A stretch of DNA of 64,000 nucleotides from Lunularia cruciata (lineage: Eukaryota; Streptophyta; Marchantiopsida; Lunulariales; Lunulariaceae): NCBI GenBank assembly GCA_948567375.1, contig OX419760.1, positions 11,222,001-11,286,000 of the forward strand. Direction: 5' to 3'. Below the pieces are notes generated by a model, which worked only from the letters and a program-made list of their open reading frames with translations, made no database searches and was not told the origin of the DNA. This document shows positions 22,801 through 33,927 of the stretch, in pieces (position 1 is the stretch's first letter; each line of letters opens with the position of its first letter). A program made the translations under genes and the position numbers.

Positions 22801-23636
22801 TAGAGGTAAAGGACCTCATTAGAAATACGTAGTAATATCAAGAGTCAGGGACATGGGAATAGATATAGTCCTACTAGATGGGGCTTAATCGTAGAACAAG
22901 TCTCTTGATGAAGTCGAGGTCGTAAGGATGTGAGGCCAAGACTTTGTACTAGGCCTCACAAAGATCAAAGGCATATGTTTGCTGTCGATTGGTAGTCCTG
23001 AGTTATGACACAATTTACTCATTTGACATGACAGGTTCGCTTCTCCTGTACTACTCGGGGTCCTCAGTTTCACTTACCACCTCCGTATTCAGTAGTTATT
23101 CAGGTAAGACTCGGCTTTGTTGAGCTTGAGATGTTTGACGCACTGCGCTTTACATTTTGTTCCCACAAAGTCCACACGTCAGTAATGCAAGAGTAACCTC
23201 TGGAAGTTTTCTACCCAATCAGAAATTTAAGATATCTGATGGAAAACGAGTTAATTCTCTTACGCAGGAATCTGAGAACGGATCTTGGCACATACCTAAA
23301 ATTGGTGGAGATGCTATAGACGCCCAACATGAATGGCTTTGTGTAACAAGGCCAGGTTTAAGAACAGCACAGGGAACTTCACCCGCGTTAGAGATCCCAG
23401 AAACAGAAACCGCAGTCGAAACGGTAGTCGAATTATCGTCTCCTTCAAAGTCACCTATGTTGGAAGTGGAGAAGCAACAGACCACTTTGCCAGAACCTCA
23501 ATCTCCGGGTTCAGGCACTGAAGATGCTGGCGTCCGGAAAAAACGAGCCCGCCTACACCCGCCCTCAACAACTATTGTAAAGATTACAGCTGCAGAGAAA
23601 CGGTCTGAGAATGGGCTCATTGCATTCGAGATCTGA
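19749..23636 (+). CDS. PRORP: PRORP: protein-only RNase P, 6 exons, about 958 aa
   Basis: Proteinaceous RNase P removes the 5' leader of precursor tRNAs as a single protein. Exons: 19749-21782, 21906-22007, 22224-22405, 22648-22768, 23035-23103, 23268-23636; all introns are GT-AG, and exon 3/4 splits a Trp codon. Residues 1-45 are basic and serine/arginine-rich, like an organellar transit peptide; about 46-315 is a low-complexity basic extension. PPR helices occupy roughly 320-600. The zinc module uses C636/C639 (GVCLSCKEKL) with H844 (GSWHIP) and C861 (EWLCVTRP). The NYN nuclease has D692 (IVDGANIGL), D771/D772 (GSNDDWYW) and D790 (VTNDEMRDH), so all four metal-binding Asp residues are present. 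The last ~95 residues are an acidic/Pro-rich tail with KKRAR, a possible nuclear signal. At 958 residues it is much longer than the roughly 550-residue flowering-plant proteins. It appears intact. The start at 19749 gives the transit-peptide-like end and runs in frame through exon 1. Confidence 0.93.
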
Positions 23637-24138
23637 TTAGTATTGGACGAGTACTTGAAGGCGTCAAAATTTCGTCCATCAAGGACACGGAACCCGGTAT
23701 CGGCCAATGGTATTCGTCATCCAAGTGTGTAGTAAGCTTGGACGTCTTGTGTTATCACATAAGTTCCACTGACCAACTTGTCGGTCATTGGAACTAAACA
23801 AATTGATGTCAGTCATTGCGTGAGCAAGGTAGTGGATACATCCTGAATTGAGGGTGTTGCCCTTCGCTTGCGCTGTTGTCATTAATAGATGTTTAAAAGT
23901 TTTGATAGTTGACCGATAGGAAGGGGACGATCTTTGTAGCAGAGAGTTAGCTTGAATCTACTGATTCTGGACACAAAAAATATCGTTGCTGTCAAGACTC
24001 CACTCAACATAATCTATTAAACCATTTCTGTTTTTGTGAGCGAATGATAGAGGTTCTTTTGTGGTCTGTATGACCAAAATCTTATCCACACCTGTTTTGT
24101 GATACGAAAGGTATTACCTTAGAGCAGAGGTTCGGAGT
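23637..24138 (+). other. PRORP 3' flank
   Basis: No coding frame is supported between the PRORP stop and 24139. The segment is likely 3' untranslated and intergenic DNA; I could not pick a single convincing polyadenylation signal. Confidence 0.4.
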
Positions 24139-24609
24139 TTAGCATGGATTATGTAACAAGCAATCAGTCTCGCAGATTCTTATATGCTGACAGATCTTAC
24201 TCTTGTCATGATACTGCAACTTGGCTTCTTCTGTGTCGTTTGGAGTACGCCGTGCAAATTTTTTGTACAAGCTCTTTGTTATAACGAGTCTTAAACCACC
24301 TGGGATGAACCTGAGTGAAGTATTTGCTTTAGCTTGTGAGATGAAGTAACAGAGGAAACTAATTGTGGGATGGATGTTTGCAACAATGAAAAATATATAA
24401 TTTTTTGCAAAACTATATTTGAGTTTCCATTTTGTGTGTCTTACAAGGCTAACTGCATATATACGGACAGACACAGGTCGTAGTTGAACTGCAAGAATTT
24501 TGTTGAGTACTGCAAATTCAAATACCATCTCCATAAACGTTTTCCACGTTTGTGAGTTGGTAGCAACTGAAAGGTGCTCTTCAAAAGTTGAGGCACCAAC
24601 TAGAGCCAT
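24139..24609 (-). CDS. Unassigned 156-codon frame
   Basis: Minus strand, ATG at 24609, start MALVGASTFEEHLSVA. There is a hydrophobic segment around residues 70-95 (IFFIVANIHPTISFLCYF) and a basic C-terminal half. I recognise no family, and no second exon or neighbour explains it. It is the longest frame between PRORP and the group II fragment, but a chance frame is quite possible. Confidence 0.22.
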   Translation of the reverse strand: MALVGASTFEEHLSVATNSQTWKTFMEMVFEFAVLNKILAVQLRPVSVRIYAVSLVRHTKWKLKYSFAKNYIFFIVANIHPTISFLCYFISQAKANTSLRFIPGGLRLVITKSLYKKFARRTPNDTEEAKLQYHDKSKICQHIRICETDCLLHNPC

Positions 24610-25430
24610 GGGTTTTGTGACTATATAAACTTTAAAGTGAATTTAACGGATCGAGAAAAGCAAGGTTGATTCTTTAAATTCTTTGTTAAACTTGATAATG
24701 AGTGAGTTGAATTATATTGTTCTTTTATTATATGTTCATTAGAGTAGACTTTGATTGAGATGATCACATATTGATTTGCAAATTCATGGAGAAACTTGAC
24801 ATTTGTGGTCAAGCGAGCGGAGATAAGGAAGTTGATGTTAAATCCTAAGAGAAAAGAATATATAAAGAAGGAAGTTCCATGTCAGTGGCTCATGAGTGTT
24901 AGTCAAGGCGTTTAGATGAGAGTATGGGAGGGAATATGGATGAAATTAATTTTATCATCAACATAAAAACTGGCAAAACCGTATATCTTTTAGTGAAAGC
25001 AGAACTTTATGTCTTTGTGGTGAGAAGACCACAAGCTACCATCAAGACACCAATGCTTGTTTTTAGAATGAAAGTGAAGCATTACTATTTTGAGGAATGA
25101 AGACAACATTGTATATGTATCAATCATTGCATCATATTTTCATGACCAAGCATGAGGTGAAAGGATGGCTGTATAAATGTCATGGCAACAAACCAAAATC
25201 AAGATAGAAAGTTATATTCTATGATAGCTATGGAACTCACAACAAAAGGGCAAAATTTGGAAAGAGTTTATGCTAATTGAAGGTTGTCACTTGGAAGCTA
25301 CCGGCTTGTACCACCACCAATACCAGTACAACCATGTGATTCTTTTGCAATGAAAAAATTTGAAGAGATGTGAGGTAATAGCTAGGATGAGCAAAAGATA
25401 AAAGTATATAATCCAAGTACAACCATGTGA
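24610..25430. other. Non-coding interval
   Basis: AT-rich; short frames only. The phrase gtacaaccatgtgattc appears twice (near 25328 and 25418), flanking a short segment just before the group II intron fragment. Nothing else is recognised. Confidence 0.4.
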
Positions 25431-25431
25431 T

Positions 25432-25687
25432 TCACTCTCAACCGTGAGAGACCGAGCTAAACAAACGTGCGCTCTTCTGGCTTTTGAATGGGAGACTAGA
25501 TTTCAACCTAATAGTTGCGGGTTACGCCCAGGTCGTTCCTGCAGCGACGCCATCGCAGAGATCTACATCTCTATTAATAAGAAAGATAAATATGTACTTG
25601 ATACGGATATACAGAAGTTTTTTGATTAGGTTAACAATGAGGCACTTATCGGGAAACTTGAAACTTTCGTTTGTAATAACAAAAATT
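25432..25687 (+). pseudogene. Group II intron reverse transcriptase fragment
   Basis: A plus-strand frame reads LSTVRDRAKQTCALLAFEWE, then RFQPNSCGLRPGRSCSDAI, then KYVLDTDIQKFFD, a TAG at 25627-25629, and VNNEALIGKLET. This is the RT domain block of group II intron-encoded proteins (typical form TVRDRA, FxPNSYGFRPGRSCxDAI, YVLDxDIxxFFDxINHxxL). Only about 85 residues remain; the catalytic YADD and the maturase domain are absent. In a plant nuclear window the likely source is organellar DNA or a decayed nuclear maturase. No start codon of its own is supported. Confidence 0.8.
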
Positions 25688-25699
25688 AAAATGTGAAGT

Positions 25700-27590
25700 A
25701 AATAGCTAGGATGAGCATAATATACTGGAAACAATCAATGGGATGAGTAGTTTAAAGGCTTAACATAACTTGATAAAATGTTATTCTTAAAACTCACCAT
25801 AAGTTCAGCTCATAAAATTCCATCAATGGTACACCAAGCTTATCTTTAGTCAGAAAAGGTATGATTTATCGTGTTCTGTCTGTCTTTCGATACCAATGGA
25901 ATGGAATGTGGTATGTGGGACATTTGACTCTTCAATAGTAAAGAATTATTACTGTTTATAAAGTACATATTTATGCACTTTCTGCATTGAGAGTTCTTGC
26001 AGAAGATTAGCAAGCAATTTGAGAACTTGATGGTTTACATGTAGATCAGATTGTGTATATGACTCTTTTTTGCCAATAATCTACGAGAAAGTGAATTGCT
26101 ATGTGGCCTGAGAAATGTGTATATAAATGTGGTCTGAGAAATGGCCTCAAATTGAAGATGAGAAAAAGAAACTTATAAATTTCAAATTCTAGCTCTTTTT
26201 TTTTGCTTTATTTGAATTTTGTCTTATCACAGATTTTGTCCTCGTGTGCTATTTACAAAGTTGGAAGCGGAAGAGGAACTCCACGGAGGAGGAAGTTGCA
26301 CTCTTGGCTCCTCATATACCCCAAGGCAGTCGTTTGAAGTACTCCTAACCTTCTCTCTCCAAGAATATAATTCAAAACTTAGGAAAGAAAGACGAAGTGG
26401 GACTCCTTGTATATACCTTCCATGTATATACGTGGAAGGTGGCCATTCCACTTCCAATCTCCCTCTCCCTCCAAAGATTATTGTCAACTTTGAATTAGAA
26501 AAAGAAATAAAACCTCTTTGACCTTCTTCTCCCATCCAAAAATGGTTCTCAATTTGAAATTGGAAAAAAAGATTAAAACCTATGACCCCCTTCTTTCCAT
26601 TGGGACTCTACACGGAAGGAGGGCTTTCCAATCTACTTCGAATCTCTTCCTGCAAAGATGATTGTCGGATTGGAAATATAAAAGGAAATAAACCTATGAA
26701 CTCCTTTCCATTGGAATGAGTTACCTTGAATTTTTGGATTGCGTTTCTCTGAAATCTTGTTTTGCTTGTGTTCCTGTATACGATGTACAATAATTAATTT
26801 CCGTTCAACTATGTTAAAAATAAACTGTGCAAATTTCCATCATTTCAATTCTCTTAGTTAGTACGAATCAATATGGTCCACACTAATTAAAGAGATAATC
26901 TCAACAGGCTCTACACTCAAAGAGTTCACATTATTACTGGAAAGATTGTAGATAGAAGTCATAACCCTTAAAATCACCTACCGAACATCATTGACATTAG
27001 GGGTTTTCAAACTCCCGATTTATGGTTTCTTTATGGGACCAGTATCACAGGCGTTTCTATCGGGTGCCTCAAAACAAAGAAGTACAAAAATTGAATGGGC
27101 CGTAACAAGTTTTATAGGAAGGGAGTACAGATTATAGTACTTTTGTTTGGGACTGGAAGGTTTTTAAAATTCAATTTTGGGTTGCTTTCCGAAAGCATAC
27201 GGGTTGGATCAGGGTGAACTATTATGAGAAAATTAAATATGTGATGTGTGGAAGAGCCTAAACCTGCCATATGTCAAAGGGGTAGTAGGAAAGAAGAATC
27301 CAAACTTGCCATACGTTTGAGGAACTGCTAGATACGAGACACATTTTAGTTTCAAATTGATGACCTTTCCCATAGGGAGGAACTTATAGGGTAGCAAAAT
27401 GAATTTCACTCCTCTCCGACTAAATCCAAATGCAAAAAATGAAGAGATTATTTGAACCAACATTGAAAGGGCACAACGTTATGTAAAATTAGAGTACACC
27501 ATCTTTGGAAGATTGGAGTTATCCGAGTACATACTTTGAAGAATTTTGTTTGAATTTGAAGAGATGGAGTTTGTTGAATTTATGGCTACT
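25700..27590. other. Non-coding interval with degenerate repeats
   Basis: No convincing gene. Between about 26470 and 26700 three diverged units share a (t/c)caatttgaaattggaaa-like core followed by aaaacctatgaccc-like sequence. A near-perfect 26-bp palindrome lies at 26415-26440 (arms ACCTTCCA and TGGAAGGT around TGTATATACG). Confidence 0.4.
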
Positions 27591-29591
27591 TCTCCCTCTC
27601 CAATTCAGGTTCCTCTTCAGACTTAGAGTTCTCCACTAGTTATTTCTCTTTATCCCATTTCCAATTCCAAATCAGATTCTGTTTCTCCTCCTCACTTTCC
27701 CACCTCCAATTCAGTTTCCACCCCATTATTGAAAATGGTATGTTTGGTGCCTCCTCTCATGAGTGATGACAAGTTTAGGATGCCTGCCTCCCTTTGAATG
27801 CAACTCTTGTTACTTCTCTCCTATTGAGCAAAGTAAAATCAAATTGTGACAATAGGTTTAGGATGGTTGTGCATCATTATGCACAACGACTATACTATCT
27901 CAATGATTCAAATCATTTCAAGCATACAGGGGCCCTTTGCAAGAAGCCAATGCAGAAGAGCACGACATTTAATATGATGGCTACTTATCTTGTGAAATTT
28001 GGGAAAGGCTTTCCAAACTCCATGAATGGATTCAAATTAAAGAAGAAGTGGTAAAGATACATGAATTCCTACAAGATTGCCTACAAGAAGGTCTTATTGA
28101 GAAGGAGCTCAAATGGAGATGGAAGACCATAGATGATAAATAAAATAGCTTGTGCCTCCATTTTCATAAAATGGACATTGATATTTGGGATTTGATATTA
28201 TGTTTGGGAGTAGAGACAACATTTCTCATTTGGTGTTGTGAAGTTTGGATTTGGGACTAGAGCTAAATATTATAAATTTTCACGAGAGTGAAGATGAGGA
28301 CTTGGGATCAAGAATGACACATGAGGATCAAGATGGTTTTGTAGGAGAAAAAGACTTCCAAATCAAGAACTACACAATTGGAGTCAATCCCTTGTACATA
28401 GGGATTGAAGTCATTTTCTCCTACATTCCACACTCTATAAGGATATTTTGACACTTTGGATAATGGGCTAGGTGTGCAAGAGTAAGAGAGAAATCACCAC
28501 CAAGAAATAATGTTCCATATGTTAATTGCATAAAGGATATCAAGAAAAAGGAGAGAAAGAAGAAGAGTGTGAGGGTGAATATCACAAGAGGAAGAAGGTA
28601 GGTAAAGTGAATCCCAAGGTGCTATATCATATGTCATCCTTTTTTAGAGACATTGCTAACCAAAGGCAATTGAGGAGCAAGTTGTATGAAGTTAGAGAGA
28701 GGTGCCAATTAGCACCAATAGAAGTAGTTAAAATTGCTTAGATGGAGAAGTAGAGAGCTAAAGTAGAAGCCAAAAAGTTGATCCATTTAGGAAAAATTGA
28801 GTTGGAGAAGGTGATGTTTGTTGAAAAGAGGAGAACCATTGTTGAGAGGATGAGATAAAGGGAGTAGAAAGCCAAAGCCAAACAAATAGTGACTATGACT
28901 TTAGACTTAGCCAAGGCAAGCAAGACTCAAGAGGAAATCAAGGGGATAATGAGTGTATTTGACAAGTTGGAAGTTGAACCAATTGATCCTAGATTGAATG
29001 CATCATACTCTATTGCTTCCCCTTTAGACTTTACTCCAACTTTTTCAAGTGATGATGCTTCCATGTGAATTTGAGGACATGGAACTTGAAGAATATCTAA
29101 GCAACAAAGTTAGGCACTGTGATCAAGAGGCCCAATATGGGTAGTAGTAGTTCATAGTAGAGTGTTGATTTTCTGCTCATAAATGCATAAATTTACTATT
29201 CCCTTTATATAAAAATGATTCCTTCACTCTGTTGATCATCAAGTTACCACTATGTCATTGATCTTTTTCAAGGAGATCTCAATTTTGACTTCTTCAACTC
29301 ATATATGGATATAACTTCTTGTCATATTGTGGATCTTTTTGTAATAATTATTTCTTCTTAGGGTATTTCACTTCACACAAATCTCAAGGATTCCATGTCT
29401 CAAGGACTAGTCTTTGACAATGAATGTTTAGAATGCTAAGTTTTGTGATTTTGCTCCTCATGTATTGCAGTTTAGTATTGGACTATAACATAATGTGGAG
29501 CTTCAAAACTAACAAGTGCTAAGATTTTTTCAAACATCACACCAATTGTGTTGAAAATCAAGATTGATGAGGGAAAAGGTGAAATTAAATG
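27590..29591 (+). pseudogene. Decayed coding sequence with coiled-coil character
   Basis: Plus-strand frames 27794-28054, 28245-28451, 28526-28741 and a stop-interrupted continuation to about 29060 encode Lys/Glu-rich sequence (for example RQLRSKLYEVRERCQLAPIE and AKQIVTMTLDLAKASKTQEE). Frames change several times. The composition resembles a structural or gag-like protein of a repeat, but I recognise no family and see no LTR ends assigned to it. It stops at the LTR boundary at 29592. Confidence 0.35.
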
Positions 29592-30361
29592 TGTGACAAC
29601 CCGGAAAATATCACTTTTGCAGTAATTGGGTAAGTAAAGTTTGTTCCCACAGAGATACTAGTCAAAAATGTCCAAATACAAAGTCAAATGTCACAATGTA
29701 GTTCTTCTTGGTTGCATCTTTAGTCTTTTAGGTAGAAACTACACCCAAAACAAAGTAACAAGCACACGATCTTGACAACTTGTCACGAATGCACACTCTT
29801 TAATCACAACATAGCAAATTCTGTCCAAAAAAATCTTGATTGTGATGATTCAAATTCTCCCGAAGACGGCACTTCACTGCAAAATGACTTTGCCTCAAAA
29901 TTGTTTTCCACTCTTCCACTGAAGGCACAACTTCCTCGATCTAAATTTCTTCACATCAACTTTACGCTGCACTCACAAATGCATAATACTACCAACACTA
30001 CAATTCCTCTCAGATTTGTCAAGGCATTGCATTGATTGCACTTCACTCAAGATCAAACACATAGAGTAAAGATCAAGGCTGCAGAATCCAACATCCAACA
30101 AGCACACTGACTTGCACTTCAAATTTCTCCACACACTCACAAACACAAGCACAAAATTGATACTCAAAATTAAGCTCAGACGATGAGCATTGCTTCACAA
30201 CACTTTGCTTTATCTATTCTCAGAAATAATGAACACTAAACAACATTTTACTACGAATACCACTCTTAAATAGTGAAGCAAACGACAATTCTAACAAAAA
30301 TAGCATTCTACAACAACAACTCTTCCTACCTGTAGATCCGAACTGACAATGCAACCCTTCA
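29592..30361 (-). repeat. LTR of coiled-coil element CC-1
   Basis: 770 bp. In element orientation it starts TGAAGGGTTGC directly after a purine run GAAGAGGCAAATA and ends CCGGGTTGTCACA. A TATA-like ctatttaaga lies about 90 bp in. It aligns throughout with the plus-strand copy at 38122-38886 but is clearly diverged. Confidence 0.7.
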
Positions 30362-30391
30362 TATTTGCCTCTTCAAATCTCAAATCTATTA

Positions 30392-31672
30392 CTATTGCAA
30401 TCCGATGTCTACTTCTTCCTCGGCTTCTAATCCCAAAGTAACTTCACTCACCACTACTCTATCATCGAGTTTCATAACTCCTAATTCCGCTACCAATTCT
30501 AACATTTCTCTTTCTTGATCTGCAATTCCACTAGTGGGTAATCCATCTAACTCCTTATCTCTCGACCCACTCTTCTCTAATATCTTTGATGGTAATTCCA
30601 AAGACATTTGGACTCCTATATCACCTACTTTGGGTTTTGCTCTTACATCCTTCCAAAGTTTATCTATCTCTAATTTCACTAAGTCTAATCTAATTGTTAT
30701 ATTGTTTTCTACTTCCAATATCTTTCTATCTACACAAGTTTTGCTGATAAGTAAAGCATTCAAATCTTTATCCTTCACATTTCTCCTCCTCGTCTCCTAC
30801 ACCAACAAGTTCAACTCATGCAGTCTCGTTTCTTCAATTTGCATGTTGGCTTCTATACTCAACATCACATTCATCTTGATCACAATCTCCTTCAATGGCT
30901 CCAATCTCATTCTTCTCTCCCATTCTTGATCTGCAAGCCAATCTTCTCTGTACATTGCCAATTCCGCTTCAAACTCAGCTTTCACATTCTCCTTCTCCTT
31001 CTCCTTTTGCACAATCTTCTCCTCCTGATTGCAAAGTAACTCTCTCAACCTTTCTTCTTCTCTATATCTCACTGTCAACTCTCTTTGCTAGAGCTGCTTC
31101 TTCTCTTCTACACTCTCTATCATTCTATCAAGCTCTTGCTCTTTCTCTGTTACTCTTGCCATAGCATGGATAATTTCTAATCTCAAATCAGCAAATTGCT
31201 ACTTCAAGATTTCATACTCAGCCACTTGTCTTTCCCTTGCTATGTCACTCTGCTCTATGAGTCCCTCTCTATTCCTTGCTTCTCTCTTCAAGTTCTCAAT
31301 CACTTGATTCTCTACTACTACATCTACTTGTAGTACTTCCCTTTCCTCCTCACCTCGGATTATACTCTTCTTTAACTCCGAGTTCTCTTCTTCTAATTGA
31401 GCTAACACCTGCAACACAATCTTCACCTCCGGACACTTTGATTGTATCTCCTTCTTCCTATGCTCTAACTTCACCAACAACGGGCACACAACCTCCCTCA
31501 AATACTCTACTCCTTCACTCGCATTTATTTTGACTTGCAGACTTATCTCCTTCTTCACCTCTTCCTCACTTGACACTCGCTTCTAAGCCACAATTGCCTT
31601 ATAGGAATGGACTCTTCACTCCCCAAACTTCCATCCTCCTCTTCTCTTACCTTCGGGTTGACCAACTTCAGC
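30392..31672 (-). pseudogene. Coiled-coil ORF upstream of LTR (CC-1)
   Basis: Three minus-strand stretches (31199-31576, 30797-31078, 30392-30778) encode heptad-like Leu/Glu/Lys-rich protein with segments such as YLREVVCPLLVKLEHRKKEI and ending EAEEEVDIGLQ 30 bp before the LTR. Each has a counterpart in CC-2 at 36908-38090, whose end reads EADDEVDIGLV. The position just before the 3' LTR resembles env-like or extra ORFs of some plant retrotransposons, but no pol gene is attached, so it could equally be the gag of a non-autonomous element. The left part is fused to the truncated GLU-A element at about 31673. Confidence 0.55.
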
Positions 31673-33927
31673 TCAGACAAGAGTATCATCCACCTTGCTA
31701 GTCTCCCTTCAACCTTAGGCTTGTTGAAGATGTACTTCAAAGCCTTGGGATCCATGACAATGGTGGCTTTCCCTCCAATCAAGTAGTGTCTAAACTTCTT
31801 GAGACCAAAGATCACTGCCAACCCTTCTCTCTCCATGACAGAGTAGTTCTTCTCTGCTGAAACCATTTGCCTACTAGCATAAGCTATTGGATGATCATGC
31901 CCATCTTGGTCTAATTGACTAAGAGTGCATCCTATAGCAACATTAGAAGCATCAGTGTAGAGGATGAAAGGCTTACTCCAATCAGGTTTAGCAAGAATTG
32001 GAGCTACAACAAGGGATTGCTTGAGCTCCTCAAAAGCTTTGAGAGCCTCCTTGTCTTCCAAAATCACCATGTAATCTACACCCTTCTTCATGTAGATGGT
32101 CAATGCATAAGCCTTGTTGGAAAATGAGAAGATGAACCTCCTATAGTATCCAACCATCCCCAAGAATTGGTGTAACTTTGTCAAGCTTGAAAGGAATGGA
32201 AGGTCTGAGATTTTCCTCACCTTCTCAAGATCAACTGCTATTCCATCCTTGGAGATGATGTGCCCCAAAAGTAGACCTTGTTCACATCCAAAAATGCACT
32301 TCTCTAGGTTGAGTGATGCATTTGCCTCATCCAAGCATTGCAAGACTTTGATTAGGTGCTCAAAGTGCTCTTCCTTGCTCCCATAGACACAAAAGTCATC
32401 AATGAAGTCTCTCACAAATTTCCCAATGAAAGGTTCAAATACCTTGTTCATGAACCATTGGAATGTGGCTGGAGCATTGCAAAGCCCAAAAGGAATGACC
32501 TTGAAAGCGTAAGTTCCCCAAGGTGTGGTAAATGTGGTGAGTTGTTGATGCTCTGGTGTAATCTTGATTTGGTTATATCCACTATAACCATCTCCAAAAA
32601 TGTACCTCTCATGACCTGCAACCTCTTCCAAGATCTCATCAATGAATGGCAATGGGTAATAGTCCTTCTTGGTAACAACATTGAGCTTCTTGTAATCCAC
32701 ACATACCCAAAGCTTGCCATTCTTTTTCTTCACAATGACAATTAGAGACACCCATTCTGAATTCTCTACCTCAAAGATAAATCCAGCCTCCTTGAGCTTA
32801 TCAATCTCCTCCTTCACAACCAAAGATATTGGTGGGCTACTGTGACGTTGCTTTTGGCGGATTGGTCTTGCATGTGACTCCACCTCTATCTTGTGCTCCT
32901 CCAAGGTGACTTCCTTCAAATCCTTGTAACTTAAAGCAAACACATGGATGAACTTGCAGAAAATCTCCTCAAATCTCACCTTCTCCTCCTTGGTAACATT
33001 TGGGCCATACTTGAGGGTAGATAACCTTCTCTCTACCTCCTCAAGTGTCAATGGTGATTTGTCTGGGTCCTTCAAAACCTTTGGCTTAGGTGCAAAATCC
33101 ATAGCACACAAAGGATACACATCTGAATCAGATTCAGATTCATCCTCCTTCGTGGAAGTCTCCTCTTCCATGCTTGTGTCCACACATGAAGCTCCTTCTT
33201 CAGAATCTGATTCCCAATAATCAGAAGATGGTGTATCTGAATGTGAAGTGTTGGTGGTGTTAGTCATAGGAACTGTGACTCTATGGTTTGATGGCCCAAT
33301 CCTCAAGTACCCTTTGTGCCATCGATCAATTGTGCGTGCTACTCTCAACCATGGCCTCCCAAGAAGTAAGTCATATCTTGAGTCCTTCAAGACTTGGAAA
33401 GTCATGAGATTTTGAACTCCCATAACTGAAACTACCACTTTATCCATCACCCCTACTGGTCGAACTTGTTGCTTGTTTGCCATGCTCACCACAAATGTTG
33501 AAGGTCTTGAGGGTATCATACCCAACTTCTTCATCAACCTTTCTGACATGGCATTTAGTGCTGATCCTCCATCAACCAATGCATCCTTGATGTTGTGACC
33601 ATTCACTCTCACATCAATCTTGGAGGCATATTCACAAGCCTCCCATGGTGCTGGCTTGGCATCCACCACCCCCATTGATACTGGAACTTTTGCCTTCTTC
33701 TTCCTCTTACTCCTTGTAGAACTCAAACCACCTCTAAGCTCCTTTCTCAAGGTAGGGTTCAAAGCAATCAATTGGCCCACTATGATGTTAGCCTTGTGAC
33801 TACCAACATCCTCCAACACATTGTAGTTCCATTGTTGCTTTGAGATCATGAAGTCCTCCATCCCCAACTTCTTCCTTGGAGTCTTTGTTGTTGATGGTGT
33901 TGAGGTGCGAGTGCTCCTAGTAGACAT
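31673..33927 (-). CDS. GLU-A protease-RT-RNase H open frame
   Basis: A single open frame of about 750 codons from 33927 (start MSTRSTRTSTPSTTKTPRKK). Protease: DALVDGGSALNAMS (DGG in place of the usual D-S/T-G) with DLLLGRPWL as its second motif. Then an acidic linker near 33130 and RT with VCVDYKKLN, PFGLCNAPATFQ and DFIDDFCVY (FIDD catalytic box). RNase H: FILYTDASNVAIG and the box MDPKALKYI, where GLU-B keeps TDHKALKYI, so His is lost here. The frame then runs about 36 codons into CC-1 sequence and stops at 31555. It overlaps the gag frame by 82 nt in the -1 register. Polyprotein of a retrotransposon; not a host gene. Confidence 0.85.

Noticed and set aside
22577-22822. 81-codon frame inside the PRORP locus
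   Set aside because: It is intron 3 read into exon 4; the exon 4 part (YWMYAAVKNKC...) belongs to PRORP.
33093-33220. Acidic plus-strand-looking Ser/Glu segment (SESDSDSS) as a host gene
   Set aside because: It is the acidic linker between protease and RT of GLU-A read on either strand, duplicated in GLU-B.
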